From Rhodothermales bacterium (GTDB lineage: Bacteria; Bacteroidota; Rhodothermia; Rhodothermales; JABDKH01): a DNA stretch of 44,761 nt. Location: contig JABDKO010000300.1 of assembly GCA_013002165.1 (NCBI GenBank), positions 1-44,761 on the forward strand, in the 5' to 3' direction. The notes beneath the pieces are model-generated. The model made no database searches and was not told the DNA's origin. It saw nothing but the letters and a program-made list of their open reading frames with translations. The translations under genes and the position numbers were made by a program. How positions within the stretch are numbered: the first letter of the stretch is position 1; each line of letters starts with the position of its first letter. This document shows positions 16,311 through 25,611 of this stretch, one piece after another.

Positions 16311-18690
16311 GCTACAACTCTCTCATGCTGCCGGGATTGTCTGCTTCGGTCTGATGATCGCGCTTGGCCATCCTGTTGTGGCTCAACAACATCCAATTCT
16401 TGAAGCTCCACTCCGGGCCGCAGCCGATGATACGATATCAGTTGATAACAAATATATCGTCTCAATTGCCGACGGTTCGATCTCAGTCGTACATACTGTC
16501 ACGCCGGGCACCCGGTTAGATTCCATCGCCCTCGAAGCCGGTATGTATACGCTAAACAACATCGTTATACATTCGGACAGCCTGGCGTTCACCCCGGAGA
16601 TAAACAATGAGGCCGACGATCTCATTGAACTTCATATCGGGCCAGACAGGAGCGCGCCGGCGAAGATCGACAGTGCAGTCGTTTCATGGTCCAGGGAGAT
16701 ATTACCGGATGAAGTAGTCCAGGTTGCGGGTCGAGAGTACGTCGTTCTACACAGTTATCCGACACTCATTCCTTCGTCTGTTCCGTTCGTTGCGGGGATT
16801 TCCAGTCAGACGTTCTCGTTCGTCTCGAACGATCCCCAATCATTTGCATTCAGTGGAAGACGCGACCGATTACCGCGAGGTTCAGGTATTGAACACTCGT
16901 ACGCAATTTCATTACCGACGGCGTCGTTCGGTCAGTACATCGTTTACGGTGATCTTTCTAGAATTGAGGACCGCGTTTTACTTCCTGCCGGCGGAGCCGT
17001 AGATCTTGAGTATGTTCATACCGGAGAAGAACAACGGGACATCCTGCAGCTTTTTGGAAGCGCACCCGAAGCAATTCGCTTCTTCGCAACATCCTTTGGA
17101 TGGCATGTCGATGCAAATTCGGTAAGATTAGTATCTATCCCCGGGGCGGAAGTCGGTCGGTACGTTCGCATGACAGGTCTTTTTGATTCCGAGGAGGATA
17201 CAGAAACCGGGAACGTCCTTCGCACGGCATCCAGCATTGCTTTTACACAGCTCTCCGAACGCGCAAATTTATCCGCTCAGGATACCTGGCTATTTACGGG
17301 TCTGCCGTTGTATCTCGGTGCAATGTTTGTTGAAGTCGACCGCGGTGAGGCGGCGTTCGACTCGATCATGCAGGATCTTCGCGACCGCCTGGAGGATGAA
17401 CGGCGAGTCTATGAGAGGCCGCTTTTTTTTGAGCGCTGGTTCGATCCGATTAATGTAATGGATGAGCATGCCTTTGCACACGGGGCGTGGACAATGCACT
17501 CTCTCAGGCATATGCTCGGAGATGACAAATTTGGCGACGTAATCGGAAGGCTTACAAACGGCAGCAATGAACTGAGCAGTGACAACCTGACCCAAATTCT
17601 TGAGGACTACCTTGACGATACACAGCAGGCCCGACAGCGTGAAATGTTTTACACAGAGTCCATCCCTCAATTTGATGTTGCATGGACCTCGGCTGCTGCG
17701 GCTCGAACGGTAGTCATAAGTGTGTCGCCGGCAGCAGGTTCGAACAGTGCTCCAGTTCCAATCGACATTGCGGTTGAAACTCTGACCGGAGTTGAGGTTC
17801 ACACCATCGTTGCTGGCGGATCCGCGGTTACCGAAGAGTTTGAAGTATCTGGCCGTCCCCGATACATAACAGTCGATCCGGATGGCAAACTGCTTGCCAC
17901 ATTCCACGTAGAGCAGACTGTGTCGGCATGGGTTGCAAGCCTCAGGAATGCAAAGCGCCTGTCTTCGCGCATTTCGGCCGCACGGGCGCTACGCCAGTTT
18001 GTCACGGATCCCGCACTATTAATCGGACTAAAAAGCGCGCTTCGGACAGAGACAAGTGATCGTGTCATACAAGAAATACTGGAAACTGTAGGACAGATAC
18101 CCCCGACAGCAGCAGCCGAACAAACACTGATCGCCTACCTTGGCGCTGACTCTCCCGGTGTCCGCGCCACGGCAGTCAGGGCCCTCGAGTCGTACACGGG
18201 ACAATCCGAGTCTATGTCTTCCATTCGAGAGATGCTGACTACCGAGCGCAATGAGCATGTACTGGCGGAAGCTGTCCGCTTCATTTCAATGACCAGCTCT
18301 CCGGATCGACAACGAACACTTCAGTCAGCACTAATCACGCAGACTCCGGATGATGCGGTGAGAATCGCAGGGATACGCGGTTTATCCCGATTGGACGACG
18401 CGACGTTTTCAAAGAGCGAATCTGCCAGATTTCTCAATCAAAACTACTCCGACCAGGTTCGTATTGCAGCATTGAGGGTACACGCATCCTCCCTCGAAGG
18501 TGACCAACGCGAACAATTCGTCACACCGTTTCTAACCGACCGACGTCCAAGCGTCAGGTCAGCGGCTGCTGCGTTATTGCCAACAACGGTTGACGACTAC
18601 GGTAACAAGATGCGGGACATTCTCGACGCTGAGACTGACCCGAGGGTTCGGCAGGACATACGATGGGTATTGTATCGAAACGTCGAATAG
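16288..18690 (+). CDS. secreted M1-peptidase-like protein without zinc site, with C-terminal HEAT repeats
   Basis: 800 residues, probably periplasmic: basic N-terminus and hydrophobic signal to about residue 33 ('PVVAQ'). Residues about 40-240 resemble the beta-sandwich of M1 aminopeptidases, and 250-460 resemble the gluzincin domain, for example 'AFAHGAWTMHSLRHMLGDDKF' (split at 20: the conserved 'KGA..LHMLR..LG' helix). The zinc motif is absent: the HExxH place reads 'AFTQL' (318-322) and the 'WLNEGFA' place reads 'WLFTGLPLY' (334-342). Residues about 545-800 form HEAT/armadillo-like helical repeats. A non-catalytic binding or scaffold role is inferred. It is coupled to the flippase-like gene upstream. 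Confidence 0.75.
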   Translation: MRRLLLFRLQLSHAAGIVCFGLMIALGHPVVAQQHPILEAPLRAAADDTISVDNKYIVSIADGSISVVHTVTPGTRLDSIALEAGMYTLNNIVIHSDSLAFTPEINNEADDLIELHIGPDRSAPAKIDSAVVSWSREILPDEVVQVAGREYVVLHSYPTLIPSSVPFVAGISSQTFSFVSNDPQSFAFSGRRDRLPRGSGIEHSYAISLPTASFGQYIVYGDLSRIEDRVLLPAGGAVDLEYVHTGEEQRDILQLFGSAPEAIRFFATSFGWHVDANSVRLVSIPGAEVGRYVRMTGLFDSEEDTETGNVLRTASSIAFTQLSERANLSAQDTWLFTGLPLYLGAMFVEVDRGEAAFDSIMQDLRDRLEDERRVYERPLFFERWFDPINVMDEHAFAHGAWTMHSLRHMLGDDKFGDVIGRLTNGSNELSSDNLTQILEDYLDDTQQARQREMFYTESIPQFDVAWTSAAAARTVVISVSPAAGSNSAPVPIDIAVETLTGVEVHTIVAGGSAVTEEFEVSGRPRYITVDPDGKLLATFHVEQTVSAWVASLRNAKRLSSRISAARALRQFVTDPALLIGLKSALRTETSDRVIQEILETVGQIPPTAAAEQTLIAYLGADSPGVRATAVRALESYTGQSESMSSIREMLTTERNEHVLAEAVRFISMTSSPDRQRTLQSALITQTPDDAVRIAGIRGLSRLDDATFSKSESARFLNQNYSDQVRIAALRVHASSLEGDQREQFVTPFLTDRRPSVRSAAAALLPTTVDDYGNKMRDILDAETDPRVRQDIRWVLYRNVE

Positions 18691-18784
18691 AGTGATTTAA
18701 GGCGTGTTTTCGTGAGTTGGCCGTTCCGCTCGCAGTAGCATTTGAACGGGTGAGCGGTAATACCGTACCGTTCAACGGATTTTG

Positions 18785-18800
18785 GGTGTACATGTAGACC
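18785..18800. promoter_or_regulatory. 16-bp near-perfect dyad, candidate operator
   Basis: GGTGTACATGTAGACC is symmetric at 14 of 16 positions around a central CATG. It lies 73 bases before the ATG of the 86-residue protein, in the 182-base gap after the M1-like gene. It could be a regulator site; no regulator gene is nearby. Confidence 0.25.
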
Positions 18801-18872
18801 GATTCATTTACCATTTGGCAAGGAAGTCCGGTATATCCGGTATCGTCACAGGTAATAAAATCGACTACAATC

Positions 18873-19133
18873 ATGCAGATTAGCGTGAACCAAGAAGAGA
18901 ATCCACTTTCTGGCCTGGTAACTGACGAAGTGTACGAAGTCCTGCTTCAACACCAGCTACTAAGCGAAAAAGGCGTTCGGGATTTTCAAATCCGGCAAAA
19001 GTTTCGCTCGTACCGCAGTCAGAATATAGCAGCGTACGATGCGATTGAGAATCTCCGTGAAGAGTATCCGTACTTGCAGTTTGATACTATTCGCAAGATC
19101 GTCTATAAACTCAACGGGAAACGGTCAAGCTGA
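18873..19133 (+). CDS. small 86-residue protein, unknown
   Basis: 86 residues, soluble, with no signal peptide. Predicted mostly helical: 'VTDEVYEVLLQHQLLSEKGVRD', then a basic stretch 'RQKFRSYRSQN', then 'AYDAIENLREEYPYLQFDTIRKIVYKL'. The layout of short helices with a basic middle is compatible with a helix-turn-helix or RNA-binding fold, but I do not recognise the family. Coding status is supported by the clean ATG, acidic/basic periodicity and a stop that overlaps the convergent rlmB end by nine bases (TCAAGCTGA holds both stops), an arrangement repeated elsewhere in this window. Confidence 0.65.
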   Translation: MQISVNQEENPLSGLVTDEVYEVLLQHQLLSEKGVRDFQIRQKFRSYRSQNIAAYDAIENLREEYPYLQFDTIRKIVYKLNGKRSS

Positions 19134-19919
19134 AGAGGCTTCTTTCTTATCGCCTCGAGCAGCAAACAGGAGAATACCGGCCGCAACCGACGCGTTGAGT
19201 GACTCGATGTCACCGGAGAGGGGTATCGAAACAGTGTAATCGCAAACGCTCTTGACTGCTGCTGACAAGCCTGCATGTTCATTACCTATGACGAGTGCCA
19301 GCGGTCGATCCCAATCCATCTCCTGAAACGTTGTTTTGCCGTCACCGTCTGCACCGACAATCCAGTAGCCTCGCTCCTTCAGCATCTCGATCGTTGTCGT
19401 AAGATTTGACACCCTGCTCATTGGGATGCGAAGTATCGCTCCGGCGCTGGCCTTAATTGCGTGTGCGTTTACCGGAGCCATCTGTTTCGACGGCACAATT
19501 ACCCCGGCGGCGCCACATCCGACGACACTTCGTACTATCGCCCCGTAATTCTGCGGATCCTCAATCCTGTCGAGGATGACCACCAGCGGCTTGATCTTGC
19601 GAACAGAATCAAGATCGCTTCCGATATTTGAGAGCATTGTATCAACGTCCACAAATGCTACCGGTGAAATCAGTGCTACTATTCCCTGGTGATTTGCACC
19701 CCCGGACAAGCCCGACAACTTCGTTTCGGGCACGTACTGAACAGGAATGCCCAGTTTACGGGCTGAGTCTGCAATCACCCGTAACGCCTTGCCACTGTCC
19801 TTCTTGGCGAGCAGCACCTTGTCGATCGCTGATCCATCGCGCTCCAGTGCTTCGGCTACAGCAATTCTGCCGGCAATAGCTTGTATCGTGTCTGCTGATC
19901 CTGATGGTTTGGAAGGCAT
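19125..19919 (-). CDS. rlmB: SpoU-family 23S rRNA (guanosine-2'-O)-methyltransferase RlmB
   Basis: 264 residues from ATG 19919; an in-frame GTG at 19952 would add 11. Transfers a methyl group from SAM to a ribose 2'-OH of 23S rRNA (G2251 in E. coli for RlmB). N-terminal L30e-like substrate domain: '[25 protein letters not shown]' (in parts). SPOUT knot motifs: '[20 protein letters not shown]' (motif 1), '[13 protein letters not shown]' (motif 2) and '[20 protein letters not shown]' (motif 3). Assignment to RlmB rather than TrmH rests on the N-terminal domain. It is divergent from pckA. Confidence 0.93.
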   Translation of the reverse strand: MPSKPSGSADTIQAIAGRIAVAEALERDGSAIDKVLLAKKDSGKALRVIADSARKLGIPVQYVPETKLSGLSGGANHQGIVALISPVAFVDVDTMLSNIGSDLDSVRKIKPLVVILDRIEDPQNYGAIVRSVVGCGAAGVIVPSKQMAPVNAHAIKASAGAILRIPMSRVSNLTTTIEMLKERGYWIVGADGDGKTTFQEMDWDRPLALVIGNEHAGLSAAVKSVCDYTVSIPLSGDIESLNASVAAGILLFAARGDKKEASSA

Positions 19920-20036
19920 AAGTTTTCCGCGGCGTGTGAGGTAATTGCTCACAACAAGTTAAAGATCTCCCCTCAGTATTTGTGTACGATCGTTCTTAGA
20001 TTGGCGCTTTATCATCCCGAACCAGATCATCATTCC

Positions 20037-21623
20037 ATGGCTACCGATTTCAATCTGAAAGATTACGGCATCAAAGTAGAGACAATTCACCGTAACATGG
20101 CGCCCTCAGCACTTTACGAGGCAGCCATAAAGAATGACAAGGGTTCTGCAATCGCTGATTCCGGTGCACTGATCACGTATAGCGGTGCTAAAACTGGACG
20201 CAGCCCTGGAGACAAGCGGATTGTCGAGAACGACGCGAGCAGCGACAACATCTGGTGGGGCGAAATAAACATCAAGCTGGACGAACACACCTTCCAGATA
20301 AACCGCGAGCGTGCTATTGATTATCTCAACACATGCGAGCACCTCTACGTCATGGACGGGTTCGCCGGATGGGATCCAGAGCATCGGATCAAAACCAGAA
20401 TTATCTGTTCGCGACCGTATCATGCGCTCTTCATGCACAATATGCTCATCAGACCGACACCTGAAGAGCTTGAAGACTTCGGACGACCAGATTATGTCGT
20501 CTACAACGGCGGAAAATTCCCGGCCAACCGGTACACGTCCAAAATGACATCCGAAACGAGTGTAGACCTCTCCCTGGAAGACCAGGAGTTCGTCATTCTC
20601 GGGACGGAGTATGCAGGTGAGATGAAGAAGGGCATTTTCACCGTAATGAACTATATCATGCCGAAAGAAGGTGTCCTGTCAATGCACTGCTCTGCCAATG
20701 AGGGTGATGACAACGACGTCACCCTGTTCTTCGGATTGTCGGGAACGGGCAAGACTACGCTGTCCGCAGACCAGGATCGCAAACTGATTGGCGACGACGA
20801 ACATTGCTGGACGGATAAGGGAATCTTCAACATCGAGGGTGGCTGTTATGCGAAGGCCATTAACTTGTCTGAGGAGAAAGAGCCCGAAATTTATCGGGCG
20901 ATCCAGTTCGGGACGGTACTTGAGAATGTAGTTTATGACCCGATCAGCAGAGCCGTAGATTTCACCGATTCGTCGCTTACACAGAACACCCGTGCTTCGT
21001 ACCCGATTGAGTACATCCCGAATGCCAAGATACCGTGTGTCAGTGGTCATCCGAATCATATCATCTTTCTGACTGCAGATGCTTTTGGCGTACTGCCGCC
21101 TGTCAGTCGGCTGACGCCGGAGCAGGCGATGTATCATTTCATCAGTGGATACACAGCGAAAGTTGCCGGAACAGAAATGGGCGTCGACGAACCGCAAGCG
21201 ACATTTTCCGCATGCTTTGGAGCAGCATTTCTTGTCTGGCACCCGAACAAGTATGCAGAGCTTCTGGCAGAGAAGATGAGGAAACACTCGGCCAGTGCGT
21301 GGCTTGTCAATACTGGATGGTCCGGTGGTCCATATGGAGTCGGCAGCCGCATTAAACTCAAGTACACCCGGGCCATCATTAACGCAATTCACGCAGGAGC
21401 ACTCAACAATGTTGAGACCACACACGAACCGATTTTCGGGATGGAAGTGCCTGTCAGTTGCCCTGAAGTGCCCTCTGAAATTCTGATGCCGCGCAATACC
21501 TGGGCAGATACAGACGCGTACGACAAGACCGCTGCCAAACTGGGTTCGTTGTTCGCCAACAACTTCGAGCAGTACGCTTCCGGTGTCGGCAAGCCGGTCC
21601 TTGAGGCGGGTCCGAAAATCTAG
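20037..21623 (+). CDS. pckA: phosphoenolpyruvate carboxykinase (ATP)
   Basis: 528 residues from ATG 20037. An in-frame GTG at 19980 is possible, but its extra residues do not look like the family. Catalyses oxaloacetate + ATP to PEP + CO2 + ADP, the first step of gluconeogenesis. Visible: '[14 protein letters not shown]', '[13 protein letters not shown]', the P-loop '[11 protein letters not shown]' (about residue 233), metal-binding '[20 protein letters not shown]' and '[12 protein letters not shown]' for adenine/lid contacts. These identify the ATP-dependent class and not the GTP class. It is monocistronic, convergent with lgt across a 69-base gap in which I see no strong terminator. Confidence 0.97.
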   Translation: MATDFNLKDYGIKVETIHRNMAPSALYEAAIKNDKGSAIADSGALITYSGAKTGRSPGDKRIVENDASSDNIWWGEINIKLDEHTFQINRERAIDYLNTCEHLYVMDGFAGWDPEHRIKTRIICSRPYHALFMHNMLIRPTPEELEDFGRPDYVVYNGGKFPANRYTSKMTSETSVDLSLEDQEFVILGTEYAGEMKKGIFTVMNYIMPKEGVLSMHCSANEGDDNDVTLFFGLSGTGKTTLSADQDRKLIGDDEHCWTDKGIFNIEGGCYAKAINLSEEKEPEIYRAIQFGTVLENVVYDPISRAVDFTDSSLTQNTRASYPIEYIPNAKIPCVSGHPNHIIFLTADAFGVLPPVSRLTPEQAMYHFISGYTAKVAGTEMGVDEPQATFSACFGAAFLVWHPNKYAELLAEKMRKHSASAWLVNTGWSGGPYGVGSRIKLKYTRAIINAIHAGALNNVETTHEPIFGMEVPVSCPEVPSEILMPRNTWADTDAYDKTAAKLGSLFANNFEQYASGVGKPVLEAGPKI

Positions 21624-21692
21624 CTGGTACCAGTCAAGGGTTCAGGCGTTCGATGTCAAAGTGCGGCTGTGTGCGCGTGTGGTAAGGTTGAA

Positions 21693-22634
21693 CTACGCGC
21701 TAACCGCGCCTGACGCAGGATCAGATAGTGAATTGCCAGTCTTGCGCATTGTCAATCCGATACCGACGACACCGAGCACAATCATCAGAATCGAAATAAG
21801 CTCTGCCTGGGTCATGATAGCTCCGAAAAGCTCGAACTCATTGTTCACACGGATCTTTTCGATGAAGAACCGCTCGAGACCCGCGAAGACCAGATAGAGA
21901 GAAAAGAGCCAGCCCGACTGGAACGGATGCTTCCTCACGGCCCACAGGACGGCGAAAAGAAGCAGTCCTGCGACGAACTCGTAAATCGATGTTGGGTAGA
22001 CTGCCGCTCCGGAGAGGTCTATGTTCAGGATGTTGTTCGGATACGTCTCGGCCCACAACCACATGGGCAGCCAGTCCGGCTTGGCTGCAATGTCGGCAGG
22101 AATTCCCCAGTCTCCGTCTCCGGCAAGGTGACATCCAATGCGACCGATACCATAGCCAAGAATCAAGGATGGTGCGATGGCGTCGGCGAATCGCCTGACC
22201 GAAAGTCCATATTTACGGATATACAGAGCGATACAAATGGCGGCGACTATGAGTCCTCCGTAGAAAGTGAATCCGCCGGTTGAAAACAGCATGCCGAAAG
22301 GATTAGCGGCAAACTCTCCGAGGTTTTCGAGAATGTGAAAAATCTTGGAGCCGGCGAAGCCGGCGACTACAGCAATGATTGTGACGGTGCCTATGAGTGC
22401 TGACGGGCTCTGTTCAGTCTTGACGGTTTTCTTACCCTTTCCTTTCTTCTTTTTCGCCTCCGGTAATTTGACACTTTTGACAATTCCTGCTGCATACATC
22501 CGGTCAAGTTCCTTTCCGGTAATCCATGAAGCGGTTAGAATCGCCACGGCAACCATCGCACCGAACGAGTAAATAGGTATCGGAAAATTGAAGCCTAGCA
22601 GATCTGAAAAAAGGTCGCTGATACGCGGATACAT
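21693..22634 (-). CDS. lgt: prolipoprotein diacylglyceryl transferase with lysine-rich loop insertion
   Basis: 313 residues, longer than most Lgt (about 260-290). Integral inner-membrane enzyme that adds diacylglycerol from phosphatidylglycerol to the lipobox cysteine, the first step of lipoprotein maturation. Seven hydrophobic segments are visible. The signature 'GIGRIGCHLAGDGDWG' holds the essential Arg and the Lgt motif; 'PTSIYEF' and 'RFFIEKIRVNNEFE' are also typical. Residues about 58-78, between the first and second membrane segments, are an extra hydrophilic insertion almost entirely Lys/Gly/Thr. It is the last gene of the obgE-dprA-rluD-ptsN-hisS-lgt run, six bases after hisS. Confidence 0.95.
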   Translation of the reverse strand: MYPRISDLFSDLLGFNFPIPIYSFGAMVAVAILTASWITGKELDRMYAAGIVKSVKLPEAKKKKGKGKKTVKTEQSPSALIGTVTIIAVVAGFAGSKIFHILENLGEFAANPFGMLFSTGGFTFYGGLIVAAICIALYIRKYGLSVRRFADAIAPSLILGYGIGRIGCHLAGDGDWGIPADIAAKPDWLPMWLWAETYPNNILNIDLSGAAVYPTSIYEFVAGLLLFAVLWAVRKHPFQSGWLFSLYLVFAGLERFFIEKIRVNNEFELFGAIMTQAELISILMIVLGVVGIGLTMRKTGNSLSDPASGAVSA

Positions 22635-22640
22635 AACAGG

Positions 22641-23933
22641 TCAGGATCGTTTCAAGAGTGTTGGAAGCGACGCAAAGGGTATTTCCTCTTGCGTACTTTT
22701 TCGAAGATCACGAACGGTTGCGACGCTACTTTGCAGCTCATCTTCGCCGACAATAATGGCGTAACGAGCATTTCGTTTGCTTGCGTCTTTCAGTTGTGCC
22801 TTGAGTGATTTTTGGGCGAGAGCGGTTACAACTGCACCACCGTCGGACCGCAGAGCTGCGGCAGTATCAATTGCCCATTTCAATGCGGTATCGCCTAGCG
22901 AGGCGATGTAAATATCTGGACCATCGTCGATTGCAGCAGTATCTCCGAGTTCGCTTACTGCGATCAGTAGACGTTCTATTCCTGCGGCAAATCCAACTGC
23001 GGGTACCGGATTTTTGCTCCCCAATTCGGTCGCGAGCAAATCGTATCGTCCACCTCCTGCCAGTGCGCTTTGCGCTCCGAGGTCGGGGCTTTCGAGTTCA
23101 AAAGCTGTCCTCGTATAATAGTCGAGGCCTCTGACAAGGAAAGGATCATGTACGAACGGAATTCCTGCCTTGTCGACCATCTCACAAACAATGTTGAAAT
23201 GATCCTCACTTTCAGAATCGATGAACGCTGACAAACGGGGTGCATCCTGAAGGAGCCTCTGCTCGTCAGGATTCTTCGTGTCAAGAATTCGGAGTACGTT
23301 GTCCTCCAGGCGACTGCGACTCGTTTCCGACAAATCATTTCGATGCGGTTCGAGATATTCTTGCAGAGCTGCCTTGTATTGTGGCCTGCTCGTTTCATCA
23401 CCCAGGCTGTTGAGCCTGAGCTCCATGTTCGTGATCCCAAGTTCCTTATAGATGTCAACCATACACCTGATGACCTCAACATCTGCCATCGGGCCCGGTT
23501 CGCCGATTATTTCAGCTCCAAACTGATGAAACTGCCTGTAGCGTCCTTTCTGTGGTCGCTCGGCTCTAAAGCACGGACCGATATAAAACAACTGCTGTAC
23601 GGGCAAGAGCTGTGACATATTGTGCTGCAGGTAGGCACGAACCACCGGAGCGGTGATTTCCGGTCTAAGTACGTAGTCCGTGTTGTCACGGGAAAAGGCA
23701 AACATCTCCTTACTCACAATGTCGGTGAGCTGTCCAATCCCACGTGCAATCAAATCGAGGGGCTCCAGTATCGGAGTCCGTATCTCCTGCATGCCGTAAC
23801 GACGCACTACATCACGAACTACCCGCTCAATTCGAATCCACTGACCGCTACTGAACGGCGATGCATCTTTGCTGATAGACGGATCAGGGACAATGTCGAA
23901 CGTTCCCTTTATGTTCTTGTATGTCTTGGACAA
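22641..23933 (-). CDS. hisS: histidyl-tRNA synthetase
   Basis: 430 residues, typical length. Class II synthetase: motif 2 region 'FRAERPQKGRYRQFHQFGAE', the ATP-site 'VLRPEITAPVVRAY', HisRS-specific 'VRGLDYYTRTAFE' (HisA motif), motif 3 'GFAAGIERLL', and a C-terminal anticodon-binding domain (about 330-430, 'IYIASLGDTALKWAIDTAAAL' split). The start is TTG at 23933: there is no ATG between the preceding ptsN stop and the conserved 'KNIKGTFDIVPD', so the rare start is forced. It is cotranscribed with ptsN (15-base gap) and lgt. Confidence 0.96.
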   Translation of the reverse strand: MSKTYKNIKGTFDIVPDPSISKDASPFSSGQWIRIERVVRDVVRRYGMQEIRTPILEPLDLIARGIGQLTDIVSKEMFAFSRDNTDYVLRPEITAPVVRAYLQHNMSQLLPVQQLFYIGPCFRAERPQKGRYRQFHQFGAEIIGEPGPMADVEVIRCMVDIYKELGITNMELRLNSLGDETSRPQYKAALQEYLEPHRNDLSETSRSRLEDNVLRILDTKNPDEQRLLQDAPRLSAFIDSESEDHFNIVCEMVDKAGIPFVHDPFLVRGLDYYTRTAFELESPDLGAQSALAGGGRYDLLATELGSKNPVPAVGFAAGIERLLIAVSELGDTAAIDDGPDIYIASLGDTALKWAIDTAAALRSDGGAVVTALAQKSLKAQLKDASKRNARYAIIVGEDELQSSVATVRDLRKSTQEEIPFASLPTLLKRS

Positions 23934-23948
23934 GTGGAGGGCGGGTGG

Positions 23949-24431
23949 TTAAGCGAGAGTTTTGCTGTCGATGGAATCGAAGACTGTCATCACTTCCGCC
24001 GGACTGGTTGCTCTACCAAGAGCCTGCCGGACATCCTCGCGATTCATCAGCCGAGAAATCCAACTCAGGATGCGAATGTGTTCTGAACGCGCAGCTTCCG
24101 GTCCCACCAGGAGGAAGACGATGTTCACGGGGAGCCCATCAATTGACTCGAAGTTAATACCCGTCGGGGAAATACCCAGGGCGACGACTGTTTCAACAAC
24201 TCCGGTAGACTTTGAGTGCGGAAGTCCCAGTCCGAGCCCCACTCCTGTAGACATAAGCGCTTCCCGATCGTGTACTGATCCCCTGACTGACTCTATGTCT
24301 TTCACGGAAGAGTGGGTTGCGAGCGAATCGACGAGTTCATCAATCGCAGCGTGCTTCGTCGATGATTTCAACGGAACGACGATTTGATCCGCCAAAACGA
24401 GATGTGAATATGAAGTATCGTTCGCAGCCAT
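23949..24431 (-). CDS. ptsN: PTS EIIA-like nitrogen-regulatory protein (PtsN family)
   Basis: 160 residues from ATG 24431; TTG 24443 would add four. PTS EIIA type-2 (mannitol/fructose/Ntr) domain: 'ALMSTGVGLGLGLPHSKS' contains the His expected to be phosphorylated, and 'PVNIVFLLVGPEAARSEHIRIL' and 'REDVRQALGRATSPAEVM' follow the family pattern. In proteobacteria EIIA-Ntr controls potassium transport and other processes according to its phosphorylation state. No HPr or EI gene is in the window, so the phosphate donor is unknown. About 110 bases separate it from rluD; they contain AACCTTTG, one mismatch from a TAnnTTTG box. Confidence 0.88.
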   Translation of the reverse strand: MAANDTSYSHLVLADQIVVPLKSSTKHAAIDELVDSLATHSSVKDIESVRGSVHDREALMSTGVGLGLGLPHSKSTGVVETVVALGISPTGINFESIDGLPVNIVFLLVGPEAARSEHIRILSWISRLMNREDVRQALGRATSPAEVMTVFDSIDSKTLA

Positions 24432-24540
24432 TGTAATCGTCAAATTCCGTATCAGCCCCTAGGTACTAGAACATTCCACAAAGGTTGCCTGTGTTACCTT
24501 TTCGACCCTGGAGTATTTTAATGATTTTCCGGGATTGGAA

Positions 24541-25605
24541 TCATGGTTCGATCTCTTTCAACCGAGACAGCACAAATCCCATATCCTCAGGCATCCGGGC
24601 TTCAAACCGTACAGTTTCGCCCGATCTCGGGTGTACAAACCCGAGGACGGCGGCATGGAGTGCCTGGTGAGGCATTTCCGAAAAAAGGTTGGCAAAAAAC
24701 TGATTGCGGGATCTGGTATCGGGCCCACTGCGGATACGATCGCCTCCGTATGTCGTGTCGCCGACGAGAGGATGACCCATAAATGCTGAGTGTACCCTTA
24801 TTTGATGTGTTCTGCCGGTTTCGAGTTTGAAGTGACAGACGGACGTATGCAGAAGCTTCTCGACAACGGAAAAATGTGTGACGGCTTGTTTGCCAGCTGG
24901 TTGAACAGCCATTTTTTTTCGATCTCGAGGGCTTCTTGCAATTGGCTGATCGATCGTACCAGAATCTTCAGCCGGAATTCCCCACAGGATTGCCTGGTAC
25001 ATCCTTTCAACGGTATGGTCGTAGAATTGACGCGCCAGATGCGCATGATCGCGATCAGTTTTTGCGACCACGAGTAGACCGCTCGTTCCCTTATCAAGAC
25101 GATGGACTATTCCCGGCCGCACAGTCGGATCACCGGGAAACGAGGGCTCGGCATTCAACGTCGACAGATTCACATCATCAAACGGGTCGTCCTCTTCAAG
25201 GTCAATCGATGCGGCACCGATATGGAAGAGGAGTGCGTTCACGAGCGTACCTGTTCTGTTTCCATACGCCGGGTGAACGACCATTCCTGCAGCTTTGTTG
25301 ACAACGATCAGGGCATCGTCCTCGAACAATATGTCAAGCGGTATTTCCTCCGGTGTAATGGCAATCGGTGGTGGCTTCATGACCGTACAGACTATCTCAT
25401 CTCCAGCCTGGACGACGTACGAACTTTTGCTCACCTGCCTACCGTTCACCTCAACCTGCCCGGCACGGATACCTTGCTGGACCTTTGAACGGCTGGCATT
25501 TTGCAACGAAGAAGTAAGGTATTGATCAAGGCGAGCACCTTCTCGATAGCCGGAAGGAACGCGAATCACGATCGTTGTTTCAACCTTCTCTGGCTCAGAT
25601 GACAT
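24541..25605 (-). CDS. rluD: RluD-type ribosomal large-subunit pseudouridine synthase
   Basis: 354 residues. N-terminal S4 RNA-binding domain (about 18-80, 'ARLDQYLTSSLQNASRSKVQ', 'VEVNGRQV'), then the RluA-family catalytic domain. The catalytic aspartate lies in 'GIVHRLDKGTSGLLVVAKT' (HRLD); 'ALHAAVLGFVHPRSGE' is the conserved tail. It converts specific uridines of 23S rRNA, most probably U1911/1915/1917 of helix 69 by analogy to RluD. An insertion of acidic residues 'DLEEDDPFDDVNL' around residue 145 is variable in the family. The gene starts six bases after the dprA stop. Confidence 0.93.
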   Translation of the reverse strand: MSSEPEKVETTIVIRVPSGYREGARLDQYLTSSLQNASRSKVQQGIRAGQVEVNGRQVSKSSYVVQAGDEIVCTVMKPPPIAITPEEIPLDILFEDDALIVVNKAAGMVVHPAYGNRTGTLVNALLFHIGAASIDLEEDDPFDDVNLSTLNAEPSFPGDPTVRPGIVHRLDKGTSGLLVVAKTDRDHAHLARQFYDHTVERMYQAILWGIPAEDSGTIDQPIARSPRDRKKMAVQPAGKQAVTHFSVVEKLLHTSVCHFKLETGRTHQIRVHSAFMGHPLVGDTTYGGDRIRSGPDTRSRNQFFANLFSEMPHQALHAAVLGFVHPRSGETVRFEARMPEDMGFVLSRLKEIEP

Positions 25606-25611
25606 ACTTCC

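Noticed and set aside
17424-17431. T-runs inside genes (also 4909-4916 and 24909-24917) as terminators
   Set aside because: They lie within coding sequence, encode Phe or Lys runs and are not preceded by a stable hairpin.
17290-17907. 205-codon minus-strand open frame inside the M1-like gene
   Set aside because: Opposite to a long coherent coding sequence; no recognisable domain.
20679-21425. 248-codon minus-strand open frame opposite pckA
   Set aside because: Antisense shadow of pckA with Cys/Arg-rich, non-protein-like composition and no start context.
24520-24545. Imperfect hairpin around the rluD stop as a terminator
   Set aside because: The stem is bulged and no T-run follows; ptsN continues in the same direction about 100 bases later.
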